Source: Methylocella sp. (GTDB taxonomy: Bacteria; Pseudomonadota; Alphaproteobacteria; Rhizobiales; Beijerinckiaceae). From it: a DNA stretch of 64,000 nt. Positions 28,201 to 34,407 of the stretch are shown here, in pieces. The notes under the pieces are model-generated. The model saw nothing but the letters and a program-made list of their open reading frames with translations, was not told where the DNA came from and searched no databases. The stretch's first letter is position 1, and each line of letters starts with the position of its first letter. Location: NCBI GenBank assembly GCA_037200525.1, contig JBBCGG010000001.1, forward strand, positions 4,642,501 through 4,706,500, in the 5' to 3' direction. Both the position numbers and the translations under genes were made by a program.

Positions 28201-28885
28201 ATTCGTCCTTCGGATCTACTTGTGGGGCTTTGCCGCTTTGGCCTTCTGCCCTTGGCGGATTTTTGCCACCGTCAGCAGGTTTGACGCCGCCACCTTGTAT
28301 TGCTCCCTCAGTTGCGGGTTTTTCGCTTGGCTGGACAGTTGGCGCAGCGCCTTTACCGCTCTCAGGAGCTGTTGGGGTTGCAGGCTCATCAAACTTTCTC
28401 CACGGGATACTCGCGCCCTCGGCGTCGATTGCTTCGCGCGCTTCCGGCAAATCATCTATCGATCGGACCGCGGCGGCCTCGAGGGCGTCATCCCATGACT
28501 TTCCCTCATTCTGCATGATGTGCGCGGCAGCGTCGACGAGATCGTGATCGGGCTCCTCTTGCGCGACCGCATATTCTCGAAACCCGTCGTGTATCGCACG
28601 GCGGTTATCGTCAACTTCGCGCTCAGCCTGGGCAGCGTTCGCCGCATGCGAGTCACGCTCCAAAACGCGGTCGAGGTCGTGAACTGAATAAGTTGGATGG
28701 CGATCCATCGCGTCCTTAAGGTCGCTGATTGTCGTCTCTGCCATCGCGTGATCGATATGAGCGCCGAGATATCCAGCCTCAGCGGCTGCCTCGCGGGCTC
28801 GATCCAGCGGCATGCCGTTCTTTCGGATCAGTCCGGGGAAACGATTCATCCCCATTGACTTCAAATCGCCGCCCTGATCGCGCAC
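22244..28885 (-). CDS. Giant DarB-like N6-methylase/SF2 helicase phage protein
   Basis: About 2200 aa. Order: N-terminal helical region, Pro/Gly/Ser-rich linkers, an N6-adenine methyltransferase (motif I EPAAGVGHF and motif IV SNVPFG), then a superfamily-2 helicase with Walker A (VVGAGKTYTM), DEAH box (FLDEAHLFKNL), motif III (FASGTPISN) and motif VI (QRDGRGLRQGN), and a C-terminal coiled coil. Such proteins (P1 DarB, the giant protein of Bcep22-like podophages) are carried in the virion and protect injected DNA from restriction. The open frame extends to 29113, but that part overlaps the upstream gene and reads as non-coding. GTG 28885, with AGAGG 8 nt upstream, is a best guess. Confidence 0.8.
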   Translation of the reverse strand: MRDQGGDLKSMGMNRFPGLIRKNGMPLDRAREAAAEAGYLGAHIDHAMAETTISDLKDAMDRHPTYSVHDLDRVLERDSHAANAAQAEREVDDNRRAIHDGFREYAVAQEEPDHDLVDAAAHIMQNEGKSWDDALEAAAVRSIDDLPEAREAIDAEGASIPWRKFDEPATPTAPESGKGAAPTVQPSEKPATEGAIQGGGVKPADGGKNPPRAEGQSGKAPQVDPKDEFREIGHNADGNLIREDGNGVRSYFYRGFWHSESVGLQRTPAGWKHVRPTMHDAEYEPVAANTSPATEAGAEGKPQTVIPGAERISDADLAQREAEKPLAPKVPQKDAGGMFDEANTAPQLFDKPAKASKSEPEKDLTNAIGDSLRTDAPAIPEGQQPIDAGRPPEVGPTGGLLADGGRASNGPLRHPDSADSQQPEPADRPAGKAKRSPKRPAGSGGDSSGGDSVRTAAERGRLEAAQSLADRAKRNYLIDPEADQIGVGGPRAKFRANIEAIRTVHQVLAEAREPTLAEKQALVRYTGWGSLSQKAFDQDREYKAERAELKELLTPEEYAAARASTTNAHYTSVPVIQGIWKAVESLGFMGGRALEPAAGVGHFIGLTPESARNVTAWTASELDPTSGAIAKMLYGGADVNVTGFQDLKRPDDYFDLAISNVPFGAYGIRDAKYGLPNLPIHDYFFVRSLDKVRAGGMVAFITSRYTMDKEMSRARKMINQRADFMGAIRLPGGKKGAFAGNAGTEVTTDIIFLRKRANGQSPAENAPSWNDVTDIRIGDGTARINKYFDEHPNIVLGEHVLSGSMYRANEYGVASEDISNIANQIASAASTIPRDLRMVPRSIEARTPKQTTEAAETTGKVKEGGFFEKDGKIFRVLNGVGQETSLKGEDVAKVASLSRMRDIFNDLVSSQASGKTEANAHLREKLSAEYEAFVKKHGPISREVVTVTKRLNKAGEPVIVTSMPNFKAFRPDPDAYKVLSLENYDAETDKARKTALFERDIVSAPVERMISGPSDAMMASLDARGGVDEYYIADALKIPVEQVEAALGDVAYRDPAGGKLATSDDYLSGDVVQKLENAEAAAKDDPRFARNVEALKKVQPEPLTSVDIKAQIGAPWIPDDVYKQFLEEHLGADGSTVRRNPVTAEWNIGVAGASTEAYAKYATNRVDLPQIVDAAMNMRRITVTDKHSDGTSSVNDAATKEANIKVADLKDAFAGNDETGAEGWVWKNDANRDRLEAIYNRQYNSTVNRKFDGQHQTFPGMTRMAAQSDGTIVPFDLRAHQKNAVWRIVQNGNTLLDHVVGAGKTYTMVAASMEMRRLGLVRKPMHIIPNHMLEQYSREFLQAYPTADILVAEKDEMTRDARRAFAGKVATGNWDAIVITHDAFGRIKTSEEWQASYIDKQMEQLEEIIGQMHADKNDKKTVKQVETAKNKLEARKKALLNIERKDGGVTFEELGVDHIFLDEAHLFKNLAFATKMTRVKGLSQAASQRAEDLYQKIQWLEQNKPGRSATFASGTPISNTLAEMFTMQRYLQENRLRQLGIDKFDNWASTFGQTVDSMELSPDGRTYQPVTSFSKFVNIPELVSIYSEIADTQTADMLNLPRPELAKNESGQPGIRIVQAEPTEEEERLIDGFVSRAANLKGVRPGKGSDNMLKVVSDGRKVATDARLYNPDLPFNPNGKVARAIDKITKIYKEGEGSDKVNKLQLVFLDMGVPQTRAATKKPKADQVDEGATDEEDAGEPLETARINLYEDMAKRLVERGIPRNEIAFIHDAKDDQAKGRLFAKARSGETRVLFGSTGKMGVGTNVQRLMTALHHIDAPWKPAEVSQRDGRGLRQGNMNKELQLYRYVTQRSFDAFMWQKLDTKAKFIGQIISGAKGVRSAEDIDNPLPEAAEMKAAATGDMRILEQAELTRKVNQLTAQRRSFESTQSRLSGSIKFLKSRLLHSASQIESAKTEAAKVQDVSGDNFKINLSGVKGGEQTSREAAGAAVKKYFVEMERSFMNSQDARIGNYAGLEISARAQRVFNESNYGVRIQPFIRWEGGEVQSRESVFIDKDANLDGFTRRLDTMISEIKRRPAVLQEGIARDKADLAQSEGAMKDSTWPREADYRSTVEKLSALNKALAEKGKPAEQPKVAVNMTPAPKPESEPDSVDAVRRQLSIAQDRINAQVLDIQRSTTMSGEEKDAQIESLNAKAVSMNEVAARRIAAFMNKP
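27499..27789 (-). CDS. Overprinted small phage protein, 96 aa
   Basis: Same strand but a different frame, wholly inside the giant methylase-helicase gene where that gene encodes a Pro/Gly/Ser linker. The ATG at 27789 has AAAAGGA 8 nt upstream. The product (MPSATVYARMHQQYLKGSNP, LRTVGEQAMDLYDTLIAQI, acidic end) has the composition of a folded helical protein. Probably a nested gene; function unknown. Confidence 0.55.
   Translation of the reverse strand: MPSATVYARMHQQYLKGSNPSMLDALQKSGQQADYLRTVGEQAMDLYDTLIAQIVNNPNLPTDPQERLNAVQSAPLVAEEIVLAEIVYAPRPNADD
28216..28389 (-). CDS. Overprinted small phage protein, 57 aa
   Basis: Another out-of-frame gene nested in a low-complexity linker of the giant gene. 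The ATG at 28389 has GGAG 8 nt upstream. The product begins MSLQPQQLLRAVKALRQLSS and is a basic helical protein ending KIRQGQKAKAAKPHK. Helical, lysine-rich; possibly nucleic-acid binding. Confidence 0.5.
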   Translation of the reverse strand: MSLQPQQLLRAVKALRQLSSQAKNPQLREQYKVAASNLLTVAKIRQGQKAKAAKPHK

Positions 28886-28934
28886 GCCGCCTGCCTCTTG
28901 CAAAAACTTGATGAGGCTACGCGGCGCTGCTTCT

Positions 28935-30512
28935 TTAGCCGAGTTGATAAAGCTCCTTCTCGCCGGCTGTTGCTCCCGCGATGTCCCGCTGAACCTGTTC
29001 ACGCGTGTATCCCGGCTTCGTGGCATTCGCGCCATTCTCAAGCGACTCCATCTCTTTGGCTGGACCGCTCCATGCATCGCGAGCCAATGAATAATTCGGG
29101 CTCTGCGCATCAAGCTCAGCGATAAGATCCCTTCGCAACTTTGGGAGGTCTGCCGATCCGGTATTTTCCTGCCCTGCGTTTACCCGCTTTATCTTGTAAT
29201 CTAGTTCGCGCTTCATATAGTCCCACGGCTGAAGCGTATTCAGATCGAACGGTGTCCGGTCGATAGCCATTGCGTCTTGCGTAGCGCCGAAAACCCCCGC
29301 TCGCTGAAGGCTTGGTGTAAGGTCTTTGAGCGACGGAGAGTCCGGGTCCGGGTGAGCCGTAACGAGCGGATCGATCGGATCGGCATAGGCCGCTTTATAA
29401 AGTGGAGTGGCTCTTGCGATTTGGTCAGCCTTCACGCGATCAATCGTCTCGAGCGAACCATCATGGCCGAATAGCTCGCCAAGATGACCGTCGATCCGGT
29501 TGCGCTGATCGGTTTGGCGCTGCTCAAATAGGTCACGCGCAGCCTGTCCGGCCTTGTCCGGCCGATCGGCGATATTTCTCGCTGTATTTCCCAACGCATC
29601 GTTCGCGGCATCGGCAAGCGTATAGGATGGCGTCACGCCAGCGGTAGCCGCAGCATCATGGTGAGCGTGCATGTCGTCGACGAGATCGGAAAGGCTGATT
29701 TTCGCGTCGGCGAGCTTCTCGGCGATCGTTTTATCGGCGAATGCCGCAGGCTTCAGTGACGCGCCGAGGTTCCCAAGACCAGCGCCTACGACTGCCCCAG
29801 CGCCATGCGCAGCGCCACCGAGAATGGGGGCTGCAATGGTGCCTGTCAGCGCGCCCTTAGCGATGTTCGTGGCAGCGTCTGGAAGGCTTTGCTCCTCGCT
29901 GATCGCAATGGCATCCATTGGGCCGGTGTCGTCGACGTAGCCCATGAGCTGTTCGCGGGTGATTGGATACCAGGGGATATTCGCCGAGCCGACGTTGTTC
30001 TCGATCATCGTCAAGGCGTCGTCGGGCGCCATCGGATAGCGAAGCTGAACGTATTGCGAGGTCTGCGCCGGATTGGTCCAATCGCAATTCGGGTCCATCA
30101 GCACGTTTTCTGACGGGAACAGGAAGATGTCGGGCCGATCCATGATGATGCGCATCTTCGGCGCCTTCTGGAGCGTGACTTCTCCGGTGTGCGGGTCCGT
30201 AACCATTTTCGCTTCGAACTCGCCGGTCTCCTCCTCCTGAAACAGCCAGGATTGCTTCGATGCGACAATCGATGTGATCTTGGCGTTCTCGATCGCGCCC
30301 ATAGCGATCTGGAACCAGCGAATGCCGTTGCGCCGCGTGCCGCGCGAAAGCCGGTAATTCAACAACTCTTGCTTGATAGCCGCGCTGGCTTCCTGAAATC
30401 GGTCGCCGGTGTTCTGCGGCTTGATCGAAACGACGTCGCCGGTTCCGAATAGCGCGTCAGCGGCTTGCGCCTCGGCCTTCCGCACGGCGGATCGCGTCTT
30501 GGGCCGGAGCAT
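28935..30512 (-). CDS. Portal fragment fused to internal virion protein fragment
   Basis: 525 aa that read as two unrelated halves. Residues 1 to about 204 (KTRSAVRKAEAQAADALFGT, PSENVLMDPNCDWTNPAQTS, MGYVDDTGPMDAIAI) match the middle of podophage-type portal proteins. From about 205 (SLPDAATNIAKGALTGTIAA, then helical regions) it reads like an internal/ejection virion protein. The portal N-terminus and C-terminus are missing, and the virion part stops abruptly at ELYQLG. Most likely an in-frame deletion product, with no function as a portal. Confidence 0.65.
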   Translation of the reverse strand: MLRPKTRSAVRKAEAQAADALFGTGDVVSIKPQNTGDRFQEASAAIKQELLNYRLSRGTRRNGIRWFQIAMGAIENAKITSIVASKQSWLFQEEETGEFEAKMVTDPHTGEVTLQKAPKMRIIMDRPDIFLFPSENVLMDPNCDWTNPAQTSQYVQLRYPMAPDDALTMIENNVGSANIPWYPITREQLMGYVDDTGPMDAIAISEEQSLPDAATNIAKGALTGTIAAPILGGAAHGAGAVVGAGLGNLGASLKPAAFADKTIAEKLADAKISLSDLVDDMHAHHDAAATAGVTPSYTLADAANDALGNTARNIADRPDKAGQAARDLFEQRQTDQRNRIDGHLGELFGHDGSLETIDRVKADQIARATPLYKAAYADPIDPLVTAHPDPDSPSLKDLTPSLQRAGVFGATQDAMAIDRTPFDLNTLQPWDYMKRELDYKIKRVNAGQENTGSADLPKLRRDLIAELDAQSPNYSLARDAWSGPAKEMESLENGANATKPGYTREQVQRDIAGATAGEKELYQLG

Positions 30513-30517
30513 ATGGG

Positions 30518-30709
30518 TCAGTTTAACGGAAACGTTAATGAGGAAACACGCCCATAAGACGCTAGCCAGCGCTTTATTCCAATTTCCTCTATCCGCTTTT
30601 CAACTTGGAGTGCCGATGGCTGTGGCGATTCCCTGACGATGGCGCGCGCCTCTGCCGGAAGCCGATCGAACGCGGCCATCTCGCGTGTTGTAGCCGTCAC
30701 GCCGAACAT
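30518..30709 (-). CDS. Hypothetical protein, 63 aa
   Basis: Begins MFGVTATTREMAAFDRLPAE and has a helical core (RAIVRESPQPSALQVEKRIEE). The ATG overlaps the stop of the ParB-like gene (TGATG). Unrecognised. Its 3' end overlaps a start-less frame that continues into the portal fragment, so its last residues (SYGRVSSLTFPLN) may be out of the original frame. Confidence 0.45.
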   Translation of the reverse strand: MFGVTATTREMAAFDRLPAEARAIVRESPQPSALQVEKRIEEIGIKRWLASYGRVSSLTFPLN

Positions 30710-31362
30710 CAGTTCATCTTACCCTTTGGCGTGTCGAGCCATTCCGAGAGGTGCGTGACGACTTCGGCCTGGACCAAATCGCCAAGGATCACACCGCGCC
30801 GCAAGCGAGCCTGCGCCTTGATCCTGACGTCGCCGAGATCGAGGTTCTTGAACGCCTCGAACAGATTCGGATGCCGTAGCCACTCCTTGTGATCGCCAAG
30901 GACATCCGACACGGCCCGGATGTTCGCGCACGAGAGGTTGCCAGCCTCGCCATCCGATGATGCGACGATTACTTGCAGCGTGACGCGCGTCACCTCGTCG
31001 CCGTATTTCTCGAGCGAGCGCATAATCGCGCCGATGGCTATCGTCTCGTTGGCCGCCATCCGCTTCGTCGAGATGTTGTAGCCGATGACGTCGACGTTGG
31101 CCGCCTTCACGATGGCGTCGAGTCGCTTCGCCTCCGGGTTGCCGGCCGTGTACATGGCCTTGTAGCGGGCCGCGCTCGTCACCTTCGTCACCGCGCCATT
31201 GATCGCCCCGAAGCATTCGGCTTGCAGCCGCTGGTCGGCCTGGATGATCTGGCAGGGGACGCTCTTGACGCCGCACATCCATGCGCCCGTCGTGCGGTGC
31301 TGGCCGTCGATGATGGCATAGTTGCCGCCGTCGATCGGACTGACCACGACCGGGGCGAACAT
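30709..31362 (-). pseudogene. ParB-like nuclease-domain protein, N-terminus missing
   Basis: 217 codons from ATG 31362. The ParB/sulfiredoxin-fold signature DGQHRTTGAW is near the N-terminus. Directly upstream the same frame reads AYQRPIQRQDEENVRKIVKA, clearly part of the domain, but is cut by a TAG (31437-31435) that ends the small membrane gene, with no start codon between. The first strand of the ParB fold is therefore lost. ParB-like proteins in phages act as DNA-binding or nuclease factors. Confidence 0.6.
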
Positions 31363-31434
31363 GCACCAATTGAATGCCTTGACGATCTTGCGAACGTTCT
31401 CCTCGTCCTGGCGCTGGATCGGGCGCTGATACGC

Positions 31435-31614
31435 CTAAAACCCCAGCGCGGCCCCGAGCGGAACAGCGAAGATGCCAAGGCCACGCAATACCAGCATGGC
31501 GTCGATCGGAGCGTGGGAGGCCGCCAGGTGAACGACTTCGATGAAGTTGAGCACCCAACCCCAGCTAAGCCCACACAAGAAGGCCATCCACACGAAGAAA
31601 AACAATGCTTTCAA
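31435..31614 (-). CDS. Small membrane protein, 59 aa
   Basis: TTG start at 31614. Two hydrophobic segments: KALFFFVWMAFLCGLSWGW and AMLVLRGLGIFAVPLGAALG. Typical small phage membrane protein. Its stop codon sits immediately before, and in frame with, the truncated ParB-like sequence, so its true C-terminus may have been lost too. Start codon weakly supported. Confidence 0.45.
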   Translation of the reverse strand: MKALFFFVWMAFLCGLSWGWVLNFIEVVHLAASHAPIDAMLVLRGLGIFAVPLGAALGF

Positions 31615-31644
31615 GATGTTGTAGATTTCGAGTTAGAGGGCGGA

Positions 31645-32073
31645 TCAGCCGATCTGGCTTTTCAGGGAATAGAGCGAGCTGGTCAGATGATCCAACCGCG
31701 ATCGAATGTGCGAGACCTGCGAGTGGAGCAATTCGGTCAACCCAACCGGCTCAGCTTTATCGTTACTGCTGCTGCCAGCGAGCGGGCTTGGGCCGTTGAG
31801 CTTACACAGAATTTCGTCGACGATGCCCTGCTGGATAGTGATATCAGTCATCACGTCGGCTAGCGATGATGGCAGGTGTGTCAACGTATGCGGTGTCATG
31901 TTCTCCTTGGCTCCAGGACGGTTTTTCAGCGCCATGAACTCGACGTGCGCCTCGTCGCGGTGCTGGATAGCCTGGGTCAGATCCGCCTCGAGCAACTTGT
32001 TCGCGGCATACCAATTGCGCAGATGGCGCGCGTGACGCCGCAGGCCGAGCCCGTCGATGATGTCGCTGATCAT
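31645..32073 (-). CDS. Hypothetical phage protein, 142 aa
   Basis: Begins MISDIIDGLGLRRHARHLRN; two helical regions flank a Pro/Gly/Ser linker, and the C-terminal part (LLHSQVSHIRSRLDHLTSSL) is a predicted coiled coil. Its ATG overlaps the stop of the preceding gene (ATGA). Unrecognised. Confidence 0.55.
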   Translation of the reverse strand: MISDIIDGLGLRRHARHLRNWYAANKLLEADLTQAIQHRDEAHVEFMALKNRPGAKENMTPHTLTHLPSSLADVMTDITIQQGIVDEILCKLNGPSPLAGSSSNDKAEPVGLTELLHSQVSHIRSRLDHLTSSLYSLKSQIG

Positions 32074-32270
32074 TGCGGGATCGCTCCGTACTCGCTGATG
32101 ATGAACGCGGCGATCTCAAACGCATCAGCGCGCGAGAACATCAGCTTCTCCCGAGGGAACGCGATGCACAGCTCAGCGCCATGCTCGTCCGACTTCTCGA
32201 TGACCAGCTCCACCTCGCCGATGTACCCGCCTCTGTGCCCGACTATCGCCATTTTCAGTTTCTTGCTCAT
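32070..32270 (-). CDS. Hypothetical phage protein, 66 aa
   Basis: Begins MSKKLKMAIVGHRGGYIGEV; mixed alpha/beta protein ending with a helix (ADAFEIAAFIISEYGAI). Overlaps its neighbours on both sides by 4 bp, so it is translationally coupled in the late operon. Unrecognised. Confidence 0.55.
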   Translation of the reverse strand: MSKKLKMAIVGHRGGYIGEVELVIEKSDEHGAELCIAFPREKLMFSRADAFEIAAFIISEYGAIPQ

Positions 32271-32629
32271 TGCTTGGCCTTCTCGATCATGGCGGTCCAG
32301 ATGTCCGCCGCGCTGTCGCTGATGTGATCGGTCGCGCGCTCGTCGCCGGCGTCCACCATCATCGTCGTCGGCTTGGTCATAGCCTCGAGCACGGCGAGGC
32401 CGCAGGCGGCGCCCAACAACGCCTTGTAGATCACACTGGCCTCGTCGTGATTGCTTGGGAGCGCTTGGAGCTTGTGCGTCTCCGGTGTGAAGCGCTCGCG
32501 ATTAGTCGGAAGGCCTGGCTCGCTCATCCTAACTGCCTTGTGCGTTTCCGCCGCATGGTCGAAGTACCAGAACCATAGCTGCGCCTCGTCACGCCACGCC
32601 TTTGCGATGCGGTCTACCATCACGCTCAT
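32267..32629 (-). CDS. Hypothetical phage protein, 120 aa
   Basis: The start at 32629 (MSVMVDRIAKAWRDEAQLWF) overlaps the stop of the small membrane gene before it. Helical; contains a moderately hydrophobic segment (LLGAACGLAVLEAM). A frame open further upstream is the out-of-frame copy of that membrane gene and is not used. Confidence 0.55.
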   Translation of the reverse strand: MSVMVDRIAKAWRDEAQLWFWYFDHAAETHKAVRMSEPGLPTNRERFTPETHKLQALPSNHDEASVIYKALLGAACGLAVLEAMTKPTTMMVDAGDERATDHISDSAADIWTAMIEKAKQ

Positions 32630-32778
32630 GATTGCTCTCCGTCGTGATCCATCACGCGATCCGTCACGTAGGCGAACGTGAAGCAGATGACGCACACCGC
32701 CAGGATCAGGACGGCTGGCCACGACGGATGCTCGATCAGCCGCCCTATCGCGATAATCACCAGAAGCCAAATGATCAT
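32626..32778 (-). CDS. Small membrane protein, 50 aa
   Basis: ATG at 32778, two hydrophobic stretches (MIIWLLVIIAIGRLI and AVLILAVCVICFTFAYV) and a charged tail DRVMDHDGEQS. Stop codon overlaps the next ATG (ATGA). Possibly a holin-like or inner-membrane phage protein. Confidence 0.55.
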   Translation of the reverse strand: MIIWLLVIIAIGRLIEHPSWPAVLILAVCVICFTFAYVTDRVMDHDGEQS

Positions 32779-32781
32779 GCG

Positions 32782-33039
32782 TCACGCTCCCTTGATGCTG
32801 ATCACGCCGTCGTCGCTGATCGTCAGCCAGTAATCGGTTGCCGAGGCGTTGCGAACAGCGTCCTCGGTCGCGTTGAAGATGGCCATCACGCTAGTGAATG
32901 GCATCGGCCCGCGCATGCCGACGAGCGCATAGATGCCGCATGACAGATCCTCGATGTCGACGTCGCCCGGCGCGCCCCAGCCACGGAAGAACGTCATATC
33001 GCGCGGCGGCGGGGTCACCGGCCTCTCGCTGGCGCTCAT
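32782..33039 (-). CDS. Hypothetical phage protein, 85 aa
   Basis: Begins MSASERPVTPPPRDMTFFRG and ends YWLTISDDGVISIKGA. ATGA overlap with the gene before it and a 3-bp gap to the gene after it. Unrecognised. Confidence 0.5.
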   Translation of the reverse strand: MSASERPVTPPPRDMTFFRGWGAPGDVDIEDLSCGIYALVGMRGPMPFTSVMAIFNATEDAVRNASATDYWLTISDDGVISIKGA

Positions 33040-33449
33040 GCGTCACCCGATAGAGCCGGTACCGTGTGCGTGCTCTCGTTGCGCATGGCCGAGAACACAG
33101 CCGCTGGCTTCTCGAGTTGGTGTATCCTCACCCAATCCTCGATGGCGTCATTCACCGAGTTCGTCAGCTCGGCGAGGATATTGTCAGCGACAGCATCAAA
33201 CACTGTTTCGCCGTTCTCATAGGAGGAACGCTCCTCGTTGCGATCCTCGATCTTCTCGATGATGCCCGGCCCGCTCATGACGCGGTAGTTGTAGCTGCCC
33301 TGCTGCGCCTCAGTAATCGTAAAGGTCATGCCGATGTCACGCTCAGCATCAAGCTCCGCGATCAGATCCTCCCGGCAGTCATGTGGGCCCACATCGTAGT
33401 TCTCGCCGTCCGTGCTCGCCCACCATTGCCATTTCCCAATCGTGCTCAT
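33036..33449 (-). CDS. Hypothetical phage protein, 137 aa
   Basis: Begins MSTIGKWQWWASTDGENYDV; mixed beta then helical (NILAELTNSVNDAIEDWVR). Overlaps both neighbours by 4 bp. Unrecognised. Confidence 0.55.
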   Translation of the reverse strand: MSTIGKWQWWASTDGENYDVGPHDCREDLIAELDAERDIGMTFTITEAQQGSYNYRVMSGPGIIEKIEDRNEERSSYENGETVFDAVADNILAELTNSVNDAIEDWVRIHQLEKPAAVFSAMRNESTHTVPALSGDA

Positions 33450-34033
33450 CGTCTCTGTCCTGCTGCTCTTGAGTATGCGGCGACTGCCGTATCCAAACTG
33501 TTGACCGATGGCGGTTCGATCCGTTGAAACTCGCCTTCGATCATTTGCCCTTGCTGCTGACCCTGCACGTTGAGCGCAGCGATAGCGTTCTCTTTCACGG
33601 TCTGCATGCGGGCGATCACCTTGTCGTACAGGAGCGCCGAATGCTCGATCATGCTCATGCTGATTTTGTCGACCACCAGAGCGTCGGCGTTCTCCATCGT
33701 CGCTGGATCACGGCGGCTGATCCATTCCATGTTCTTGAGCGCCCCTATCGCTCCGCCCCTACGCAATGCAGCGGCCACGTCTTCGTACGTGACGATCTCC
33801 TCGAGCGTGGTCGCTTGAGTTAGCCCAGCCGTCACGTCCCATGCGTCCTTGAACTTCCATTGACGAATGGTGCTCGGCGATATGACGCCATAGCCCTCAT
33901 CCTTCAACTGGCGGGCGATGTCCGATGCATTGGCCTTCCGCTTGGACTCCTCCCAAATTGCGGGGGCGCGATCCTGAGCCGGCATTTCCGGCTGCGGGGT
34001 GTTTTTCTTTTTGCTCGAAAGTGTTTTCGCCAT
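33446..34033 (-). CDS. Terminase small-subunit-like HTH protein
   Basis: 195 aa. A helix-turn-helix region at about 33-65 (SDIARQLKDEGYGVISPSTI, then RQWKFKDAW) resembles the DNA-recognition domain of phage small terminases; the rest is helical with a Gln-rich segment. First gene of the leftward late operon, where small terminase genes usually sit. No large terminase follows. Could alternatively be a phage regulator. Confidence 0.5.
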   Translation of the reverse strand: MAKTLSSKKKNTPQPEMPAQDRAPAIWEESKRKANASDIARQLKDEGYGVISPSTIRQWKFKDAWDVTAGLTQATTLEEIVTYEDVAAALRRGGAIGALKNMEWISRRDPATMENADALVVDKISMSMIEHSALLYDKVIARMQTVKENAIAALNVQGQQQGQMIEGEFQRIEPPSVNSLDTAVAAYSRAAGQRR

Positions 34034-34122
34034 GTCTGCTAGTTAGCAACATCCAAGAGCGCTCGCCAATAGCATCGTGCTGATTTTGATGATGAATGTT
34101 GACACGGCTTCAATTGCCGCAG

Positions 34123-34138
34123 GGTGTTTATAAACACC
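34123..34138. promoter_or_regulatory. 16-bp perfect palindrome in divergent control region
   Basis: GGTGTTTATAAACACC reads the same on both strands. It lies between the leftward late operon (34033) and the rightward promoter at 34162-34190 and differs from the CI-type operators. Candidate site for a separate regulator such as the HTH protein at 35467. Confidence 0.5.
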
Positions 34139-34161
34139 TCCATAAATCTTTAGCATGCGTG

Positions 34162-34190
34162 TTGACATAGGGAATTAATTTCCCTATACA
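34162..34190 (+). promoter_or_regulatory. Strong sigma70-type promoter with internal inverted repeat
   Basis: TTGACA (34162-34167), 17-nt spacer, TATACA (34185-34190). The spacer is filled by 8-bp arms ATAGGGAA (34167-34174) and TTCCCTAT (34180-34187) 5 nt apart, overlapping both hexamers. It drives the small genes from 34220 and is probably repressed by a dimeric protein. Confidence 0.7.
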
Positions 34191-34219
34191 CGAGTCATAG
34201 ACAAACGACGGAGATGGAA

Positions 34220-34366
34220 ATGACCAAGCTGATTAACGCCTACAAGGCTCGCCCAACCCCCACCAATCGCGTCAGGCTCCAGACATACCTGCGCAGGCAT
34301 CCAATGGCCGTCTGCATGGCCTCGCACGTCGAGGTCGAGTGCCTCAAGGCTTGGGGCTTCAACTAA
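34220..34366 (+). CDS. Small phage protein, 48 aa
   Basis: ATG at 34220 with GGAG about 6 nt upstream, about 30 nt after the strong promoter. Product begins MTKLINAYKARPTPTNRVRL and ends ECLKAWGFN; basic. First gene of the rightward small-gene group. Unrecognised. Confidence 0.6.
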   Translation: MTKLINAYKARPTPTNRVRLQTYLRRHPMAVCMASHVEVECLKAWGFN

Positions 34367-34407
34367 TCGAGGGCTTCGGCCCTCCTTCTCAAATCGGAGT
34401 GATTGAT

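Noticed and set aside
28890-29113. N-terminal extension of the giant methylase-helicase to 29113
   Set aside because: Antigenic composition of a shadow frame (MMRRARIIHWLAMHG...) overlapping the preceding virion gene in its true frame.
30719-31558. Leftward 279-codon frame over the ParB-like gene
   Set aside because: Arg/Gly/Asp-rich shadow frame; the ParB motif DGQHRTTGAW and the small membrane gene lie in a different frame.
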